Shown: piece by piece, positions 7,156 through 16,134 of the stretch
Numbering within the stretch: the stretch's first letter is position 1
How the letters are laid out: each line of letters opens with the position of its first letter
Source of the DNA: Bacteroidota bacterium
Lineage (GTDB): Bacteria > Bacteroidota > Bacteroidia > Bacteroidales > FEN-979
NCBI GenBank assembly: GCA_016868575.1
Contig: VGGL01000008.1
Location: 1-47,869 of the forward strand
Reading direction: 5' to 3'
Length of the DNA stretch: 47,869 nt
Notes under the pieces: model-generated
What the model saw: only the letters and a program-made list of their open reading frames with translations
Databases searched by the model: none
What the model was told of the DNA's origin: nothing
Translations under genes and position numbers: made by a program

Positions 7156-10100
7156 TTGTGAAAGTGTTTATTATATTGTAAAACCTGTGATTTGTAACGG
7201 CTTCATGAATGATATGGAGGTTTGAAAAGCCAACGCAGGGTAACTTAACTTTAAAATACAAAGCGAAAACCAAATCATCAATGTAACCCTTGACTTTCTT
7301 CTGTTTCTCAACATTGATCACAGGAAGATGTTCAAGATCACTGAGATTACCGATCCCATCCTCATTAGTGAGTGTTGAAAGATTATCATTCAGCGCTTGC
7401 TTAACCAGTGAGGTATTCTTGCTGATTTTACACTTTACGCAGTTGCTCTTATAACAAATTATTAGGTCATTGTCAATAACTTCCACAGAGTCAAATTTCT
7501 GTAGAAGGATGCCTTTTAAATCAACAATGTCGGAAAGGTTTAAGCTTTCTAATGAAAGAAAAATCTTCGTTTGAGAAATGATTTCATCTTTAATATGCTT
7601 ATTGAATATTGATATTTTCGGAACTCTGCAAAACTCTTTTATAATTTTGATACCAATTTGAAAACTCTTTTCATTCTCATTACTTAACAGTTTATGCAGT
7701 ATGTATCTTGTAATTGGAGAATTTAGCAGGGAAAAAATGTACTGTATTTCATTTTTATGGTCGGATGAGATTAAAACCCAGTTATGATTTATCATTATAT
7801 TCTTGTCGGTGAACATAAAAGTTTCGGTGTTCATATACCTCCATATTATTTTATATGCTGCATCATAAACTTTAAAACCTTGGGCACCACCTGGTAATTT
7901 GATTTCATTCTTAGAGATATAAGTTCCGTCGGTTTTAATTATGAACCCTTTTTGCTTTGTCATAATTAGCTCATAATGAGATGTTGAAGGAGTAGTAGAT
8001 TTAATTTTGTCTTTTGGGTAAATGAGTCCCTTATCAAAATAGAAAACGCCACCAAAGTATTGCTTAGAATAGGTTTCAAATCGATATATGTCAAAATTAT
8101 CTCCCTTCACATACTCGGAGAAAATGTCCTTATCATTTTTTGTGAATTTAATGAAACTCCAATTCTCAACGTTTCTTAATAATTCTTCTTGAGAAATTAT
8201 TGTTTTTGAGATATTTTTTCCATTCTGTAATTCTATGAGACATTTTCTGATATCATCTTCCGGTTTATTGTAATTTATAATCTCAACTTTTTGAGCTCTT
8301 TTCGGAGGAAGTTTTGAAATAATGAAAATCAAACTGGAAGTTGGTATTGGCTTATCTTGCTTAATACCTCTACCAATAAACATTTTTCCACTGAAAGTAA
8401 CAATCTTTTCAATCGTTGAATACTTTGAAAGGTGGTAACGAATTACGTCATGGTCAGTAGATGTTAACAATGTTTGAGGAATGATAAAACATATTTTTCC
8501 GCTGTCTTTCAATAATGCAATACCCAAGGCAATAAAGAAAGTATAGAGATTTGGCTTGGGTGAATATGCTTTTATCCTCCCTGGCACTGTGTTCAGGTTG
8601 ACACCATAAACATCATTTGCTAAGAGCTTTTTGCTTTGAATCAACTTAACGAATAGTAAGTTTTGCTCAGAACATTCGTTATAGCTTACATATGGCGGAT
8701 TTCCAATTACGAAGTCAAAACGATAACGGGGGAGTTTGTTGTGTTTTTCTAGAGAACTTTTGAGGCAATTCAAATCTCTCTTATCCCGCATGAAGCTCTC
8801 ATATCCTAAGTCTAAGTCCTGTGTAAATAAATCATATTGGATTTTTCCTTTTTTGTAAGCAGTATTGATATCTGTAATAGTATTTTTAATTGCAGTATCA
8901 AGAAATTCTGAAATGCTGTCACGGGTTTTAAAAACTTTTATTTTTTGGTCAATGGGATTATTGTACTTTTGATTGACCACGATCGGAAGCATCCGCATTA
9001 AAATATTCATTTCCGCCAAATATAGTGGAAACTCAGCAATATCTAATCCGAACACATTTTCATTGACCAATTTTTCGACTAGTTCTGATGATTTTTCATT
9101 GCTTTCAAAGAATGCTTGTACAATGCGATGTGTCGCATTGTAGAGAAAAGTTCCGCTTCCACATGACGGGTCAATGATTGAGATGCTGTCTTTATCATTT
9201 TCATAGCGCTTTTTTAATTTAGCTGAAGTATAGCCTATTTCATTCAGCATATAGTCCACCACAAGCGGATCAGTGAAGTATTGTCCTTTCTTTTCATTGA
9301 GGTAAAGATCTTTCAGATAGTTTTCATAAACATACCCGAATATCTCATTTTTTACATTGGCGAAATTATATCTGTTGATAAAGAGTAGAATATCTAGCCA
9401 AACGGAAACATCACCAATATCATTTTTTGGTTTGTCAAGAATTCCTTTCAGATGTGAGTTGATTATCTCCTGCTCATCGCTGAATCGTTTATAAATATTT
9501 TCTGATATCTTATTGCTTATGCCCTGGATTTTCTGAAGGATTTCTCCGTAGGATCCGGCATTTAATGCCTTGTCAATCGTTTTCAACCGTTGTTTCCAAT
9601 CCTCTTCAAAGTCTGAAAATGAATTATCAACAAGCGTTTTATAAAGGATGAACTGGATGAGGTAGGCGTAGGTTATCTCAACCGCTTTCTTATTTCTTTC
9701 GGTATCGTCAATAACTTCTTTGAAATACCCTTTGAGATTCAGTTTATTTTTAAAATTTTCAATAAGTTTGGTAATATCCTTAAAAAACTCTTCTCTAACG
9801 TCATCTAGATGAGGAATATCGGCTTCCTGGAGTTCTTGTTCTCCTTTCTTCTTGAAAAAAGACAAATAGTAATACTCAGGCGTTGTGTATTCACTCCAAA
9901 ATGTCAGAAGATCAATCGGAATTTTAAGAATATCATCAATGAAAAAGGTTTTCTCAATATATTTATTGTTGTAAAACCTCCACTCGTTTCCGTCGGTTAG
10001 GATACCATATTTCTTAACCCAGTCTGCCTGGTAATTGTAAATCTGTCTTTCGCCGGCCTTGATATTGCCGAACTTCTCAATTTCAACTGGAATAATTATA

Positions 10101-10345
10101 TCCGAATCAATAAAGATAACCACATCTGCTCGTCTGTTCTTCTTTTTAGCTTCCTCGAGGAATTCATTTTTCCTATTTATCTCTTTTGTTGAACCTGTTC
10201 CTTCTTTAAGACTGAATAAATCCTGACAAGAGAAAACCTTTTTACAGAACTTTTGTACACCTGAACCCACTTCTGCAGAACGGTAGAAATCTTTATCTGT
10301 TTTCCAGAGTGTTTTTATTGACTTTAATATATTCTCCGACATCAT
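7148..10345 (-). CDS. Type IIG (Eco57I-like) restriction-modification enzyme
   Basis: A 1,065-residue fused endonuclease and adenine methyltransferase. An N-terminal PD-(D/E)xK-like nuclease appears at RRADVVIFIDSDIIIPVEIEK (about 71-91; candidate catalytic E88/E90 and K91). A helical linker follows. The N6-methylase core has motif I DPSCGSGTF (392-400) and motif IV NPPY (549-552), preceded by GYVYENYLKDLYLNEKKGQYFTDP, which is typical of N6_Mtase connectors. The C-terminal 350 residues should contain the target recognition domain, so the target sequence is not predictable. The whole gene is strikingly AT-rich compared with hydA and trmD, suggesting horizontal transfer. It starts 70 bp after the hydA stop. 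Confidence 0.87.
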   Translation of the reverse strand: MMSENILKSIKTLWKTDKDFYRSAEVGSGVQKFCKKVFSCQDLFSLKEGTGSTKEINRKNEFLEEAKKKNRRADVVIFIDSDIIIPVEIEKFGNIKAGERQIYNYQADWVKKYGILTDGNEWRFYNNKYIEKTFFIDDILKIPIDLLTFWSEYTTPEYYYLSFFKKKGEQELQEADIPHLDDVREEFFKDITKLIENFKNKLNLKGYFKEVIDDTERNKKAVEITYAYLIQFILYKTLVDNSFSDFEEDWKQRLKTIDKALNAGSYGEILQKIQGISNKISENIYKRFSDEQEIINSHLKGILDKPKNDIGDVSVWLDILLFINRYNFANVKNEIFGYVYENYLKDLYLNEKKGQYFTDPLVVDYMLNEIGYTSAKLKKRYENDKDSISIIDPSCGSGTFLYNATHRIVQAFFESNEKSSELVEKLVNENVFGLDIAEFPLYLAEMNILMRMLPIVVNQKYNNPIDQKIKVFKTRDSISEFLDTAIKNTITDINTAYKKGKIQYDLFTQDLDLGYESFMRDKRDLNCLKSSLEKHNKLPRYRFDFVIGNPPYVSYNECSEQNLLFVKLIQSKKLLANDVYGVNLNTVPGRIKAYSPKPNLYTFFIALGIALLKDSGKICFIIPQTLLTSTDHDVIRYHLSKYSTIEKIVTFSGKMFIGRGIKQDKPIPTSSLIFIISKLPPKRAQKVEIINYNKPEDDIRKCLIELQNGKNISKTIISQEELLRNVENWSFIKFTKNDKDIFSEYVKGDNFDIYRFETYSKQYFGGVFYFDKGLIYPKDKIKSTTPSTSHYELIMTKQKGFIIKTDGTYISKNEIKLPGGAQGFKVYDAAYKIIWRYMNTETFMFTDKNIMINHNWVLISSDHKNEIQYIFSLLNSPITRYILHKLLSNENEKSFQIGIKIIKEFCRVPKISIFNKHIKDEIISQTKIFLSLESLNLSDIVDLKGILLQKFDSVEVIDNDLIICYKSNCVKCKISKNTSLVKQALNDNLSTLTNEDGIGNLSDLEHLPVINVEKQKKVKGYIDDLVFALYFKVKLPCVGFSNLHIIHEAVTNHRFYNIINTFTND

Positions 10346-10415
10346 CTATTTTTTCTGATTACGAAATTATCATTTTCTATGATATATCTGTATAATGCGA
10401 ATAGCGTAACGATGC

Positions 10416-12065
10416 TCAATTTATACTTTCAAATAGGCTTAAAACATCCGGTGCGCCCGGATTCCGGTGAGCCGTCTTGATCGGTTCTTCGGCGTCGAGG
10501 TCATACAGCGCTTTGATTCGGTTCCGGATGGTTTTCTCCTGCTCATACATCGGTTGTCCGCCGCCGTATATACAGCCGCCGGGACAGGCCATCACTTCCA
10601 CCAGGTGCAGATCATCTCTTCCGGCAACGATCTCATCCATCAGTTTCCGCGCCTGGTTCAAGCCACTGACGATGGCGACACCCAACTCCTGTTTGCCTAT
10701 GCTGAACCTGAAATCCCTCCGGGGTTTTTGTCCCCGACATTCCTGACATTTGATCTCAGCAGGCTCCTTCTGCCCGAGTTCCGGGTAGAGGGAGCGGATC
10801 ACACTCTCCGTTACTCCGCCCGAAACGACCGAGAGCTTTGATGCTGAACTCCTTCTGTTCAGCGGGGGAGCGGTGGGTAGTACAGGCAGGGAAACATCAA
10901 TACCGTAATACCTGATCAGCCTGACCAGTTCACGAGTGGTTATCACAGCATCCACCTTTTCATCTGCAGTATACTGTGTTGCTTCATACTTCCTTGCCGT
11001 GCATGGCTCGATGCTTAGAATAAATGGTTCTTTGCTTTGCGCATCTGGTCCTTTCCGGTAGAAGTTTCTGATCAAGCTGCCCATGATCTGTTGCGGAGAA
11101 CCGGAATGAAAAAGGTTTTCAGCATGATCAGGATATGTATCCGCAAGATACTTGGTCCAGGAAGGGCAGCAACCGGTGAAGGCAGGAAGCTGCTTCTTTT
11201 CTTTGATCCGTTTGGCCAACTCCCTGGCGTCCAGAAGGGTTTTGATATCCGATGCGAAAGATGTGTCAAAGACCTCCTTGAACCCCATGGTCTTCAGAAT
11301 TTGAGCTGTGAAATGGAAGGCATCCTTAGGCGGTTTGAGGCCCAGCGCTTCAGCCGGAGAGGATGAGACGGCAGGTGAGATGGTGGCAACCGCAAAATGA
11401 TCCGGTTGCTGGAGCATCTCTTGTACCCGTGGGATGTGACTGTACTCCGTGAGGGCGGCTGTGGGACAAACCTTGATACACTGTCCGCATTTCACGCAGG
11501 TATTCAGGTTGAACCCCTGGTTGAGTGCCGTTCCGATGGCGGTTTGATTCCCTTTTCCAACGAACTCAATGGATCCCACCACCTGAACTTCATTGCAGAT
11601 GCGGATACATCGACCACAAAGCACACATTTGGAAGGATCTCTCAGGATGCTCGGACAGGAGCGATCGACCGGTGCAAGCGCCCGGTGGGGGGCAAATTTT
11701 CTTTCCGACAAGCCCAGAGAGCCGGCCAGATCCTGCAGTTCACAGGTTCCGTTTCGTTCGCAATAGAGACAATCGTCGGGATGGTTGGCGATGAGTAGCT
11801 CAACGATGGCTTTTCGTGCAGTGATGACTTTGGGACTGTGGGTATACACTTCCATCCATTCGGCAACCTGTGAGGAACAGGCTGGTACCAGTTCATCCGT
11901 CCCTTTCACTTCTACAACACATAGCCTGCATGCGCCGGAAGGAATAAACCCTTCCATGTGGCAGAGGGTGGGTAACAGGATTCCCCTTTCCCTGATGACG
12001 GAGAGCAAAGCTTCTCCTTTCTTGACCTGTACTGCCTGGCCGTTAATATGAATGGTAAATGTCAT
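10416..12065 (-). CDS. hydA: [FeFe] hydrogenase catalytic subunit HydA
   Basis: A 549-residue NADH-linked hydrogenase subunit. In order: [2Fe-2S] domain (C35, C46, C49, C63), His-Cys3 cluster (H95, C99, C102, C108), two [4Fe-4S] sites (C147/150/153/157 and C190/193/196/200) and the H-cluster domain. L1 is FTGCCPSW (296-303), L2 is IEPCTARKYE (352-361) and L3 is VEVMACPGGCIYGGGQP (489-505). All four H-cluster cysteines are present (C300, C355, C494, C498), as is the proton-relay cysteine C299. L1 has Gly for the usual Ser, and L2 has Glu for the usual Met. It is the last gene of hydCBA and should reduce protons with electrons from HydB. Confidence 0.93.
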   Translation of the reverse strand: MTFTIHINGQAVQVKKGEALLSVIRERGILLPTLCHMEGFIPSGACRLCVVEVKGTDELVPACSSQVAEWMEVYTHSPKVITARKAIVELLIANHPDDCLYCERNGTCELQDLAGSLGLSERKFAPHRALAPVDRSCPSILRDPSKCVLCGRCIRICNEVQVVGSIEFVGKGNQTAIGTALNQGFNLNTCVKCGQCIKVCPTAALTEYSHIPRVQEMLQQPDHFAVATISPAVSSSPAEALGLKPPKDAFHFTAQILKTMGFKEVFDTSFASDIKTLLDARELAKRIKEKKQLPAFTGCCPSWTKYLADTYPDHAENLFHSGSPQQIMGSLIRNFYRKGPDAQSKEPFILSIEPCTARKYEATQYTADEKVDAVITTRELVRLIRYYGIDVSLPVLPTAPPLNRRSSASKLSVVSGGVTESVIRSLYPELGQKEPAEIKCQECRGQKPRRDFRFSIGKQELGVAIVSGLNQARKLMDEIVAGRDDLHLVEVMACPGGCIYGGGQPMYEQEKTIRNRIKALYDLDAEEPIKTAHRNPGAPDVLSLFESIN

Positions 12066-12069
12066 AGGA

Positions 12070-14019
12070 TCATTTCATTAAAACCGCATTGAATTTGCAA
12101 ACCTCTTCGCAGATACCGCAACCGGTGCACTTCTCTTCGATGATGAAATGGGGTGACTGTTTTGTTCCGATAATGGCATTTGCCGGGCATTTCAATAAAC
12201 AGATATGGCAACCGGTGCACATTTCAGGAAGGATGTAATAGGTGCGGAGGCGATGACAGACGCCTGCTGTGCACTTCCGGTCGAAGATATGCTCCTCAAA
12301 TTCATCCCTAAACCATTTCAGGCTGCTGAGGATGGGGTTGGCTGCGCTTTTTCCCAATCCGCAAAGGGACGTTTCCCGGGCGACTTCCGCCAGGGTTTCG
12401 AGTTGGATGATACCCTTGAAGCGTTCCAGCGTCTGATAAGTAACCCCGTGTTCCGGTTTATGGGTAGTGGCTTCCAGTATCTCGCTCATTTTTCTCATCC
12501 CTTCCCGGCAGGGTATGCACTTTCCGCAGTTCTCCCGGTTCAGGAACCCGATGAAATATTTCACGAGGTCAACCACACAGGTCGTTTCGTTAAGAATTGT
12601 CATCCCGCCAGAGCCCATGGTGACCCCGGCTTTTGCGAAAGCAGCAAAGTCAACAGGGATATCAAGCTGGTCAGCCGGGATGAAGGTGCCTGCGGGTCCG
12701 CCCAGATGAATGGCTTTTAATGTGTGACCTTCTGCTACTCCACCTGCGATTTTTTCAACCACATCCCGAAGCTTTGTCCCCATTTCCACTTCAATGATCC
12801 CGGTATTCCGTGCATGACCTCCGAGGCTGAACAACTTGGTCCCTTTGCTGATGGCAGTCCCGGTAGCATGAAATCGGAGCGGACCATTTGCAATAATGAA
12901 GGGAATATTTGCCAGGGTCTTGACATTGTTCACCACGGTTGGCTTGCCGAATAATCCCTTCGTAGCAGGGTAGGGGGGCTTGATTTCGGGAATCCCCCGC
13001 TTGCCTTCCAGACTCCGGATCAGTGCGGTTTCTTCCCCGCATATGTAAGCGCCCGGGCTTTCTTTCACGTAGACCTGGAGCTTATAACCACTGCCGAAAA
13101 TGTTATCACCCAGTAATCCCAATTCCTGGGCTTGCTGTATTGCATGCTCCAGGCGTTCCTTCGCCAGGCTGTATCCGTGTTTCAGGTAGATGTAGGCCTG
13201 CTCTGCCCCGATGCCGTATGCCCCGATGGCAAGTCCTTCAATGATCAGATGGGGATTCCCTTCAAGCAAAGCACGGTCGATGAAAGCACCTGGATCGCTC
13301 TCGTCAGCATTACAAATAAAAACCTTCTGGTCAGCAGCAGTATTGAGCGCCTGTTTCCACTTTGCTGCGGTCGGGTATCCGCTACCTCCCCGTCCCTGCA
13401 AGCCACTGTCTTCCACAATTTGGCAGACTTTCTCACAGGTGTAGTTGGAAATGGTTTTCAGGAAAGCAAAATATCCTCCGCGGGAAATATAATCTTCAAT
13501 GATGGTTGGTGAGATGACCCCAAGGTTTTGCGTGATGATCCGCTTTTGATGTCTGAAAAACTCCATTTCATGGAGGAAGGGGACCGAAGGCCAGGCTTCG
13601 GCGCCAGGTGAGTGGTATTGACCGGCCAGAATTTCCGAAAACGGATTCCGGTTCAGGGCAGAGTCCATGACAATGGAGACCATCTCAACGGTGACTGGAG
13701 CAAAGCGGAGTCTGTTTATACCGGGGAGTTGGATTTCAACAACGGGTTCATCGTTGCAAAGCCCGGAGCAACCGGCTTGAATCACTTCGGCGTCCAGTGC
13801 ATGTTCCTGCAGGTATTGCCGGATGGACAGCAACGTCTCTTGGGCGCCGGCAATGATGCCACAGGAATTCATTCCGACATAGATATGGGGCCGGGTGATC
13901 TTTTCCCTGCGAAAAGGTGTCAGTAATTTTCCAAGCTCTTCCGTAAAACCGGATGAACCACTCCGTAGTGCATCCAACACCAGTTCCTTCTTTTTTTGTT
14001 CATGCTTCATGACAAACAT
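12070..14019 (-). CDS. hydB: NADH-dependent hydrogenase flavoprotein subunit HydB (NuoF-like)
   Basis: A 649-residue protein. A thioredoxin-like [2Fe-2S] domain lies at about 45-115 (C53, C84, C88; the usual first cysteine is replaced within YVGMNSC, as in many HydB proteins). The FMN/NADH core starts GRGGSGYPTAAKW (209-221) with CNADESDPGAFIDR and GAYICGEETALIRSLEGKRG. SLBB and the NuoF cluster motif ENCGKCIPCREG follow. The C-terminus adds two [4Fe-4S] ferredoxin motifs, CTGCHICLLKCP and CTGCGICEEVCK. It carries electrons between NADH and the HydA clusters and may bifurcate with ferredoxin. It lies 3 bp after hydC and 4 bp before hydA. Confidence 0.94.
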   Translation of the reverse strand: MFVMKHEQKKKELVLDALRSGSSGFTEELGKLLTPFRREKITRPHIYVGMNSCGIIAGAQETLLSIRQYLQEHALDAEVIQAGCSGLCNDEPVVEIQLPGINRLRFAPVTVEMVSIVMDSALNRNPFSEILAGQYHSPGAEAWPSVPFLHEMEFFRHQKRIITQNLGVISPTIIEDYISRGGYFAFLKTISNYTCEKVCQIVEDSGLQGRGGSGYPTAAKWKQALNTAADQKVFICNADESDPGAFIDRALLEGNPHLIIEGLAIGAYGIGAEQAYIYLKHGYSLAKERLEHAIQQAQELGLLGDNIFGSGYKLQVYVKESPGAYICGEETALIRSLEGKRGIPEIKPPYPATKGLFGKPTVVNNVKTLANIPFIIANGPLRFHATGTAISKGTKLFSLGGHARNTGIIEVEMGTKLRDVVEKIAGGVAEGHTLKAIHLGGPAGTFIPADQLDIPVDFAAFAKAGVTMGSGGMTILNETTCVVDLVKYFIGFLNRENCGKCIPCREGMRKMSEILEATTHKPEHGVTYQTLERFKGIIQLETLAEVARETSLCGLGKSAANPILSSLKWFRDEFEEHIFDRKCTAGVCHRLRTYYILPEMCTGCHICLLKCPANAIIGTKQSPHFIIEEKCTGCGICEEVCKFNAVLMK

Positions 14020-14022
14020 CCA

Positions 14023-14475
14023 TTAGGGCAAGGAGTCGATTAAATGCCGAAGTTGATCGGACGAGGTGATCTTGTGGTGCGTATCATTGATCCTGATCAC
14101 CGGTAATTTTCCGCAACCTCCAAGACAAGTTTCAGTCAACAGGGTAAACCGTTTATCCCTTCCGGTTTGACCCGGTTTCAGTTTTAAGATATTCTCGAGC
14201 TCAGCAAGAATTTGACTGCCGCCATTCAGGTGACAGTTGGGACAGTTGCAGGCTGTGATGACAAGCTTTCCAGCAGGTTTCACCCGGAATTGCCTGTAGA
14301 ATGACATCACCCCGATGATTTTATTCTCCGGAATGCGAAGGTGAAGGCTCACCGCTGCAATGGCTTCAGCAGAGATGTACCCTTCCATCAATTGAACTTC
14401 CTGGAGTAGCCGGATAAGGTTTTCCGGTCCTTGTCCAGGGGTCAGGTTTGAAAAATATGCCGCATCAAACTTCAT
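14023..14475 (-). CDS. hydC: Hydrogenase subunit HydC (NuoE-like, [2Fe-2S])
   Basis: A 150-residue NuoE-family protein. The N-terminal helical bundle contains LLQEVQLMEGYISAEAIAAVS and the IGVMSFYRQF motif. The thioredoxin-like domain binds one [2Fe-2S] cluster through C76 and C81 (ACNCPNCHLNGG) and C117 and C121 (ETCLGGCGK); the extra C78 is not a standard ligand. It is the first gene of hydCBA, directly downstream of a -7 promoter element and a Rex-type operator, and is intact. Confidence 0.93.
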   Translation of the reverse strand: MKFDAAYFSNLTPGQGPENLIRLLQEVQLMEGYISAEAIAAVSLHLRIPENKIIGVMSFYRQFRVKPAGKLVITACNCPNCHLNGGSQILAELENILKLKPGQTGRDKRFTLLTETCLGGCGKLPVIRINDTHHKITSSDQLRHLIDSLP

Positions 14476-14494
14476 GTTCCTTAAAGCAACAGTA

Positions 14495-14502
14495 CAAAAA
14501 TA
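14495..14502 (-). promoter_or_regulatory. -7 promoter element of the hydCBA operon
   Basis: On the minus strand this reads TATTTTTG, a perfect TAnnTTTG, ending 20 bp before the hydC ATG. TTG candidates for the -33 box lie at 14514-14516 and 14519-14521, with 16 bp spacing for the farther one. Confidence 0.6.
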
Positions 14503-14531
14503 GGTAATAAAATCAAATCAAGTGAAAAATA

Positions 14532-14555
14532 TTGTTAAAAAATTCACATTGTGAA
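14532..14555. promoter_or_regulatory. Candidate Rex operator between divergent hyd promoters
   Basis: TTGTTAAAAAATTCACAT (14532-14549) has the Rex half-site TTGTTAA, a 4-bp spacer and the opposing half-site TTCACAt; the known type is TTGTTAA-N4-TTAACAA. It overlaps a perfect palindrome TTCACA-T-TGTGAA (14543-14555). It lies about 30 bp upstream of the hydCBA -7 box, between that operon and the divergent sensory-hydrogenase relic. The rex gene itself is in the window. Confidence 0.65.
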
Positions 14556-14627
14556 AAAATAAACAGATAAGATATTGCAGGTTTTCTATGATTGATTTCA
14601 GATTTTCATCAGCATGAATAAAATGCG

Positions 14628-14635
14628 TATTTTTG
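14628..14635 (+). promoter_or_regulatory. -7 promoter element of the HydS-like relic
   Basis: TATTTTTG matches TAnnTTTG exactly. Transcription would begin near 14642, about 18 bp before the TTG proposed as the original start codon. The -33 element is weak. Confidence 0.5.
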
Positions 14636-14659
14636 GTACGTGGATAAAACAATCGGGGA

Positions 14660-15660
14660 TTGAATCCTTTGGGATCACAACTGGTATATATTGAGCAGGG
14701 AGGGTGTATCAAGTGTTATGCTTGTGTGAAAAATTCCTCCGCCATACCCTGGTTACCGATTATGTAAACAAACGGATCAAAACCATCGACCTTACCGCAT
14801 GGAAAAAGAACATCGATAAATACTATCCCATTGATCTGATCCGGGATTTTGTTGCAGATGATCAGCGATTGCCTCTCCCTTCCGAAGACCAGATCAGCGA
14901 ACTGCTTGCTTCCATCGAAAAAGACCACGGTCAGACAGGGATTGGCTGTGAATCATGTGGATATGCAACTTGCCGTGATTTTGCAATCGCTGTTTTACAG
15001 GGTCTGGCCACTTCCGAGATGTGTTCTCTCTATTCTTCGAAGAACAGGCAGGAATATATCAAGACACTTCGTTCAACGAATGAAAAGCTGGCAAGAATCC
15101 AGGCTGCTCTCAGGGAGTCGGAGCAAAAAGCACGTAAGGATGAGGAGACGACTAAGGCGGCCAACGAGACAATCGGAGCCCTGCTTCAAAAGCTACCGGT
15201 TGGGGTGCTTATCGTTGATGAAAAACTCAAGGTGGTTCATGCCAATAAAGCCGTGATCACGATCCTGGGTGAAGAGGCCAGGCTCATTGATGAAGTGATA
15301 CCCGGCCTTTCGGGCGCTGATTTGAAAAGCCTGCTGCCGGTGGCTTTCTACAAGCTCTTTTCCTATGTCATCGACAGCGAGGATACGATCAGCAACCGCG
15401 ACATCCACATTGGCGACCGTCTCTTTAATACATCGGTCTTTCCGGTTGGCAAAAGGAAATTTGCCGGGGCGATCATCCGGGATATGTACCTGCCGGAGGT
15501 ACAGAAGGAACAGGTTGTTAGAAGGCTTGATGAGGTTGTGACAGAGAATCTCAGCATGGTACAGAAGATCGCCTTCCTGCTGGGTGAAGGAGCAGCCAGT
15601 ACCGAGAAGATGCTCAATTCCATCATCGAATCATACAAATCACAGGAAAAGCATGAGTGA
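14660..15660 (+). pseudogene. Sensory [FeFe] hydrogenase (HydS-like) lacking its H-cluster domain
   Basis: From TTG 14660 one frame encodes LVYIEQGGCIKCYACVKN, the start of an N-terminal ferredoxin. The frame then shifts near 14733 to KFLRHTLVTDYVNKR and onward, which in group-C [FeFe] hydrogenases directly follows the H-cluster domain. An FeS domain follows (IGCESCGYATCRDFAIAVLQGLATSEMC, about 14940-15030), then a PAS domain (LPVGVLIVDEKLKVVHANKAV to MYLPEV) and a coiled-coil end. The whole catalytic H-cluster domain, L1 to L3, is absent. The downstream 318-codon frame from GTG 14704 is intact and might still give an FeS-PAS protein. Group-C enzymes are putative H2 sensors paired with SpoIIE/PP2C phosphatases, exactly the next gene. 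Confidence 0.78.
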
Positions 15661-16134
15661 TGGCTTCTTCATAGAAGTCAACTGCCAGCAGGTTTCACAT
15701 TTCGATGCCCGGATCTGCGGCGATACCTTCCTGTCCAAACGGATCAAGGAAGAAGGAAGGATCATCGCTGTCCTCTCCGATGGCATGGGACATGGGGTGA
15801 AGGCCAACATGCTTTCGACCCTGAGCTTCCACCTGTCTCCTATATGGATGGCGTGGATCTCATCAGCGAAGGGATCCTGACCCTGGGAAAAGTGGCGGAG
15901 ATATTGAGGAACTACAACCCGCAAACCCGGCTCGGAAATGGTCCTGCTGGCACCATTGTCAAGTTTTTGCTGGATTGCGATGAAATTCACTTCCTTGCCG
16001 GCATGACCATTAATGTGACTAACTTTGATCCAAATCTACCTGTTGAACTCGAAACAAGGCCAACCCTCATCCGCCGCATTAGCCGGCTCCTGGAAGAGAA
16101 ATTTATGAAGGAAGTCAAAGTGGAATACTACTAA
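15653..16134 (+). pseudogene. SpoIIE-type phosphatase with internal deletion
   Basis: ATG 15653 overlaps the stop of the HydS relic by 8 nt. The first frame encodes SDGFFIEVNCQQ, CGDTFLSKRIKEEGR and the phosphatase motif VLSDGMGHGVKANMLSTL, then fails. At about 15823 the next frame begins with ELPPVSYMDGVDLISEGILT and runs intact to the C-terminus (RLGNGPAGTIVKFLLDCDEIHFLAG to EVKVEYY). From memory of the family the intact protein is about 390 residues; only about 57 N-terminal and 103 C-terminal residues remain. The central catalytic metal-binding residues are lost. Confidence 0.78.

Noticed and set aside
11397-11798. Plus-strand ORFs inside hydA and hydB (e.g. 133 and 171 codons)
   Set aside because: They are antisense shadows of long genes with clear motifs; none has a family signature.
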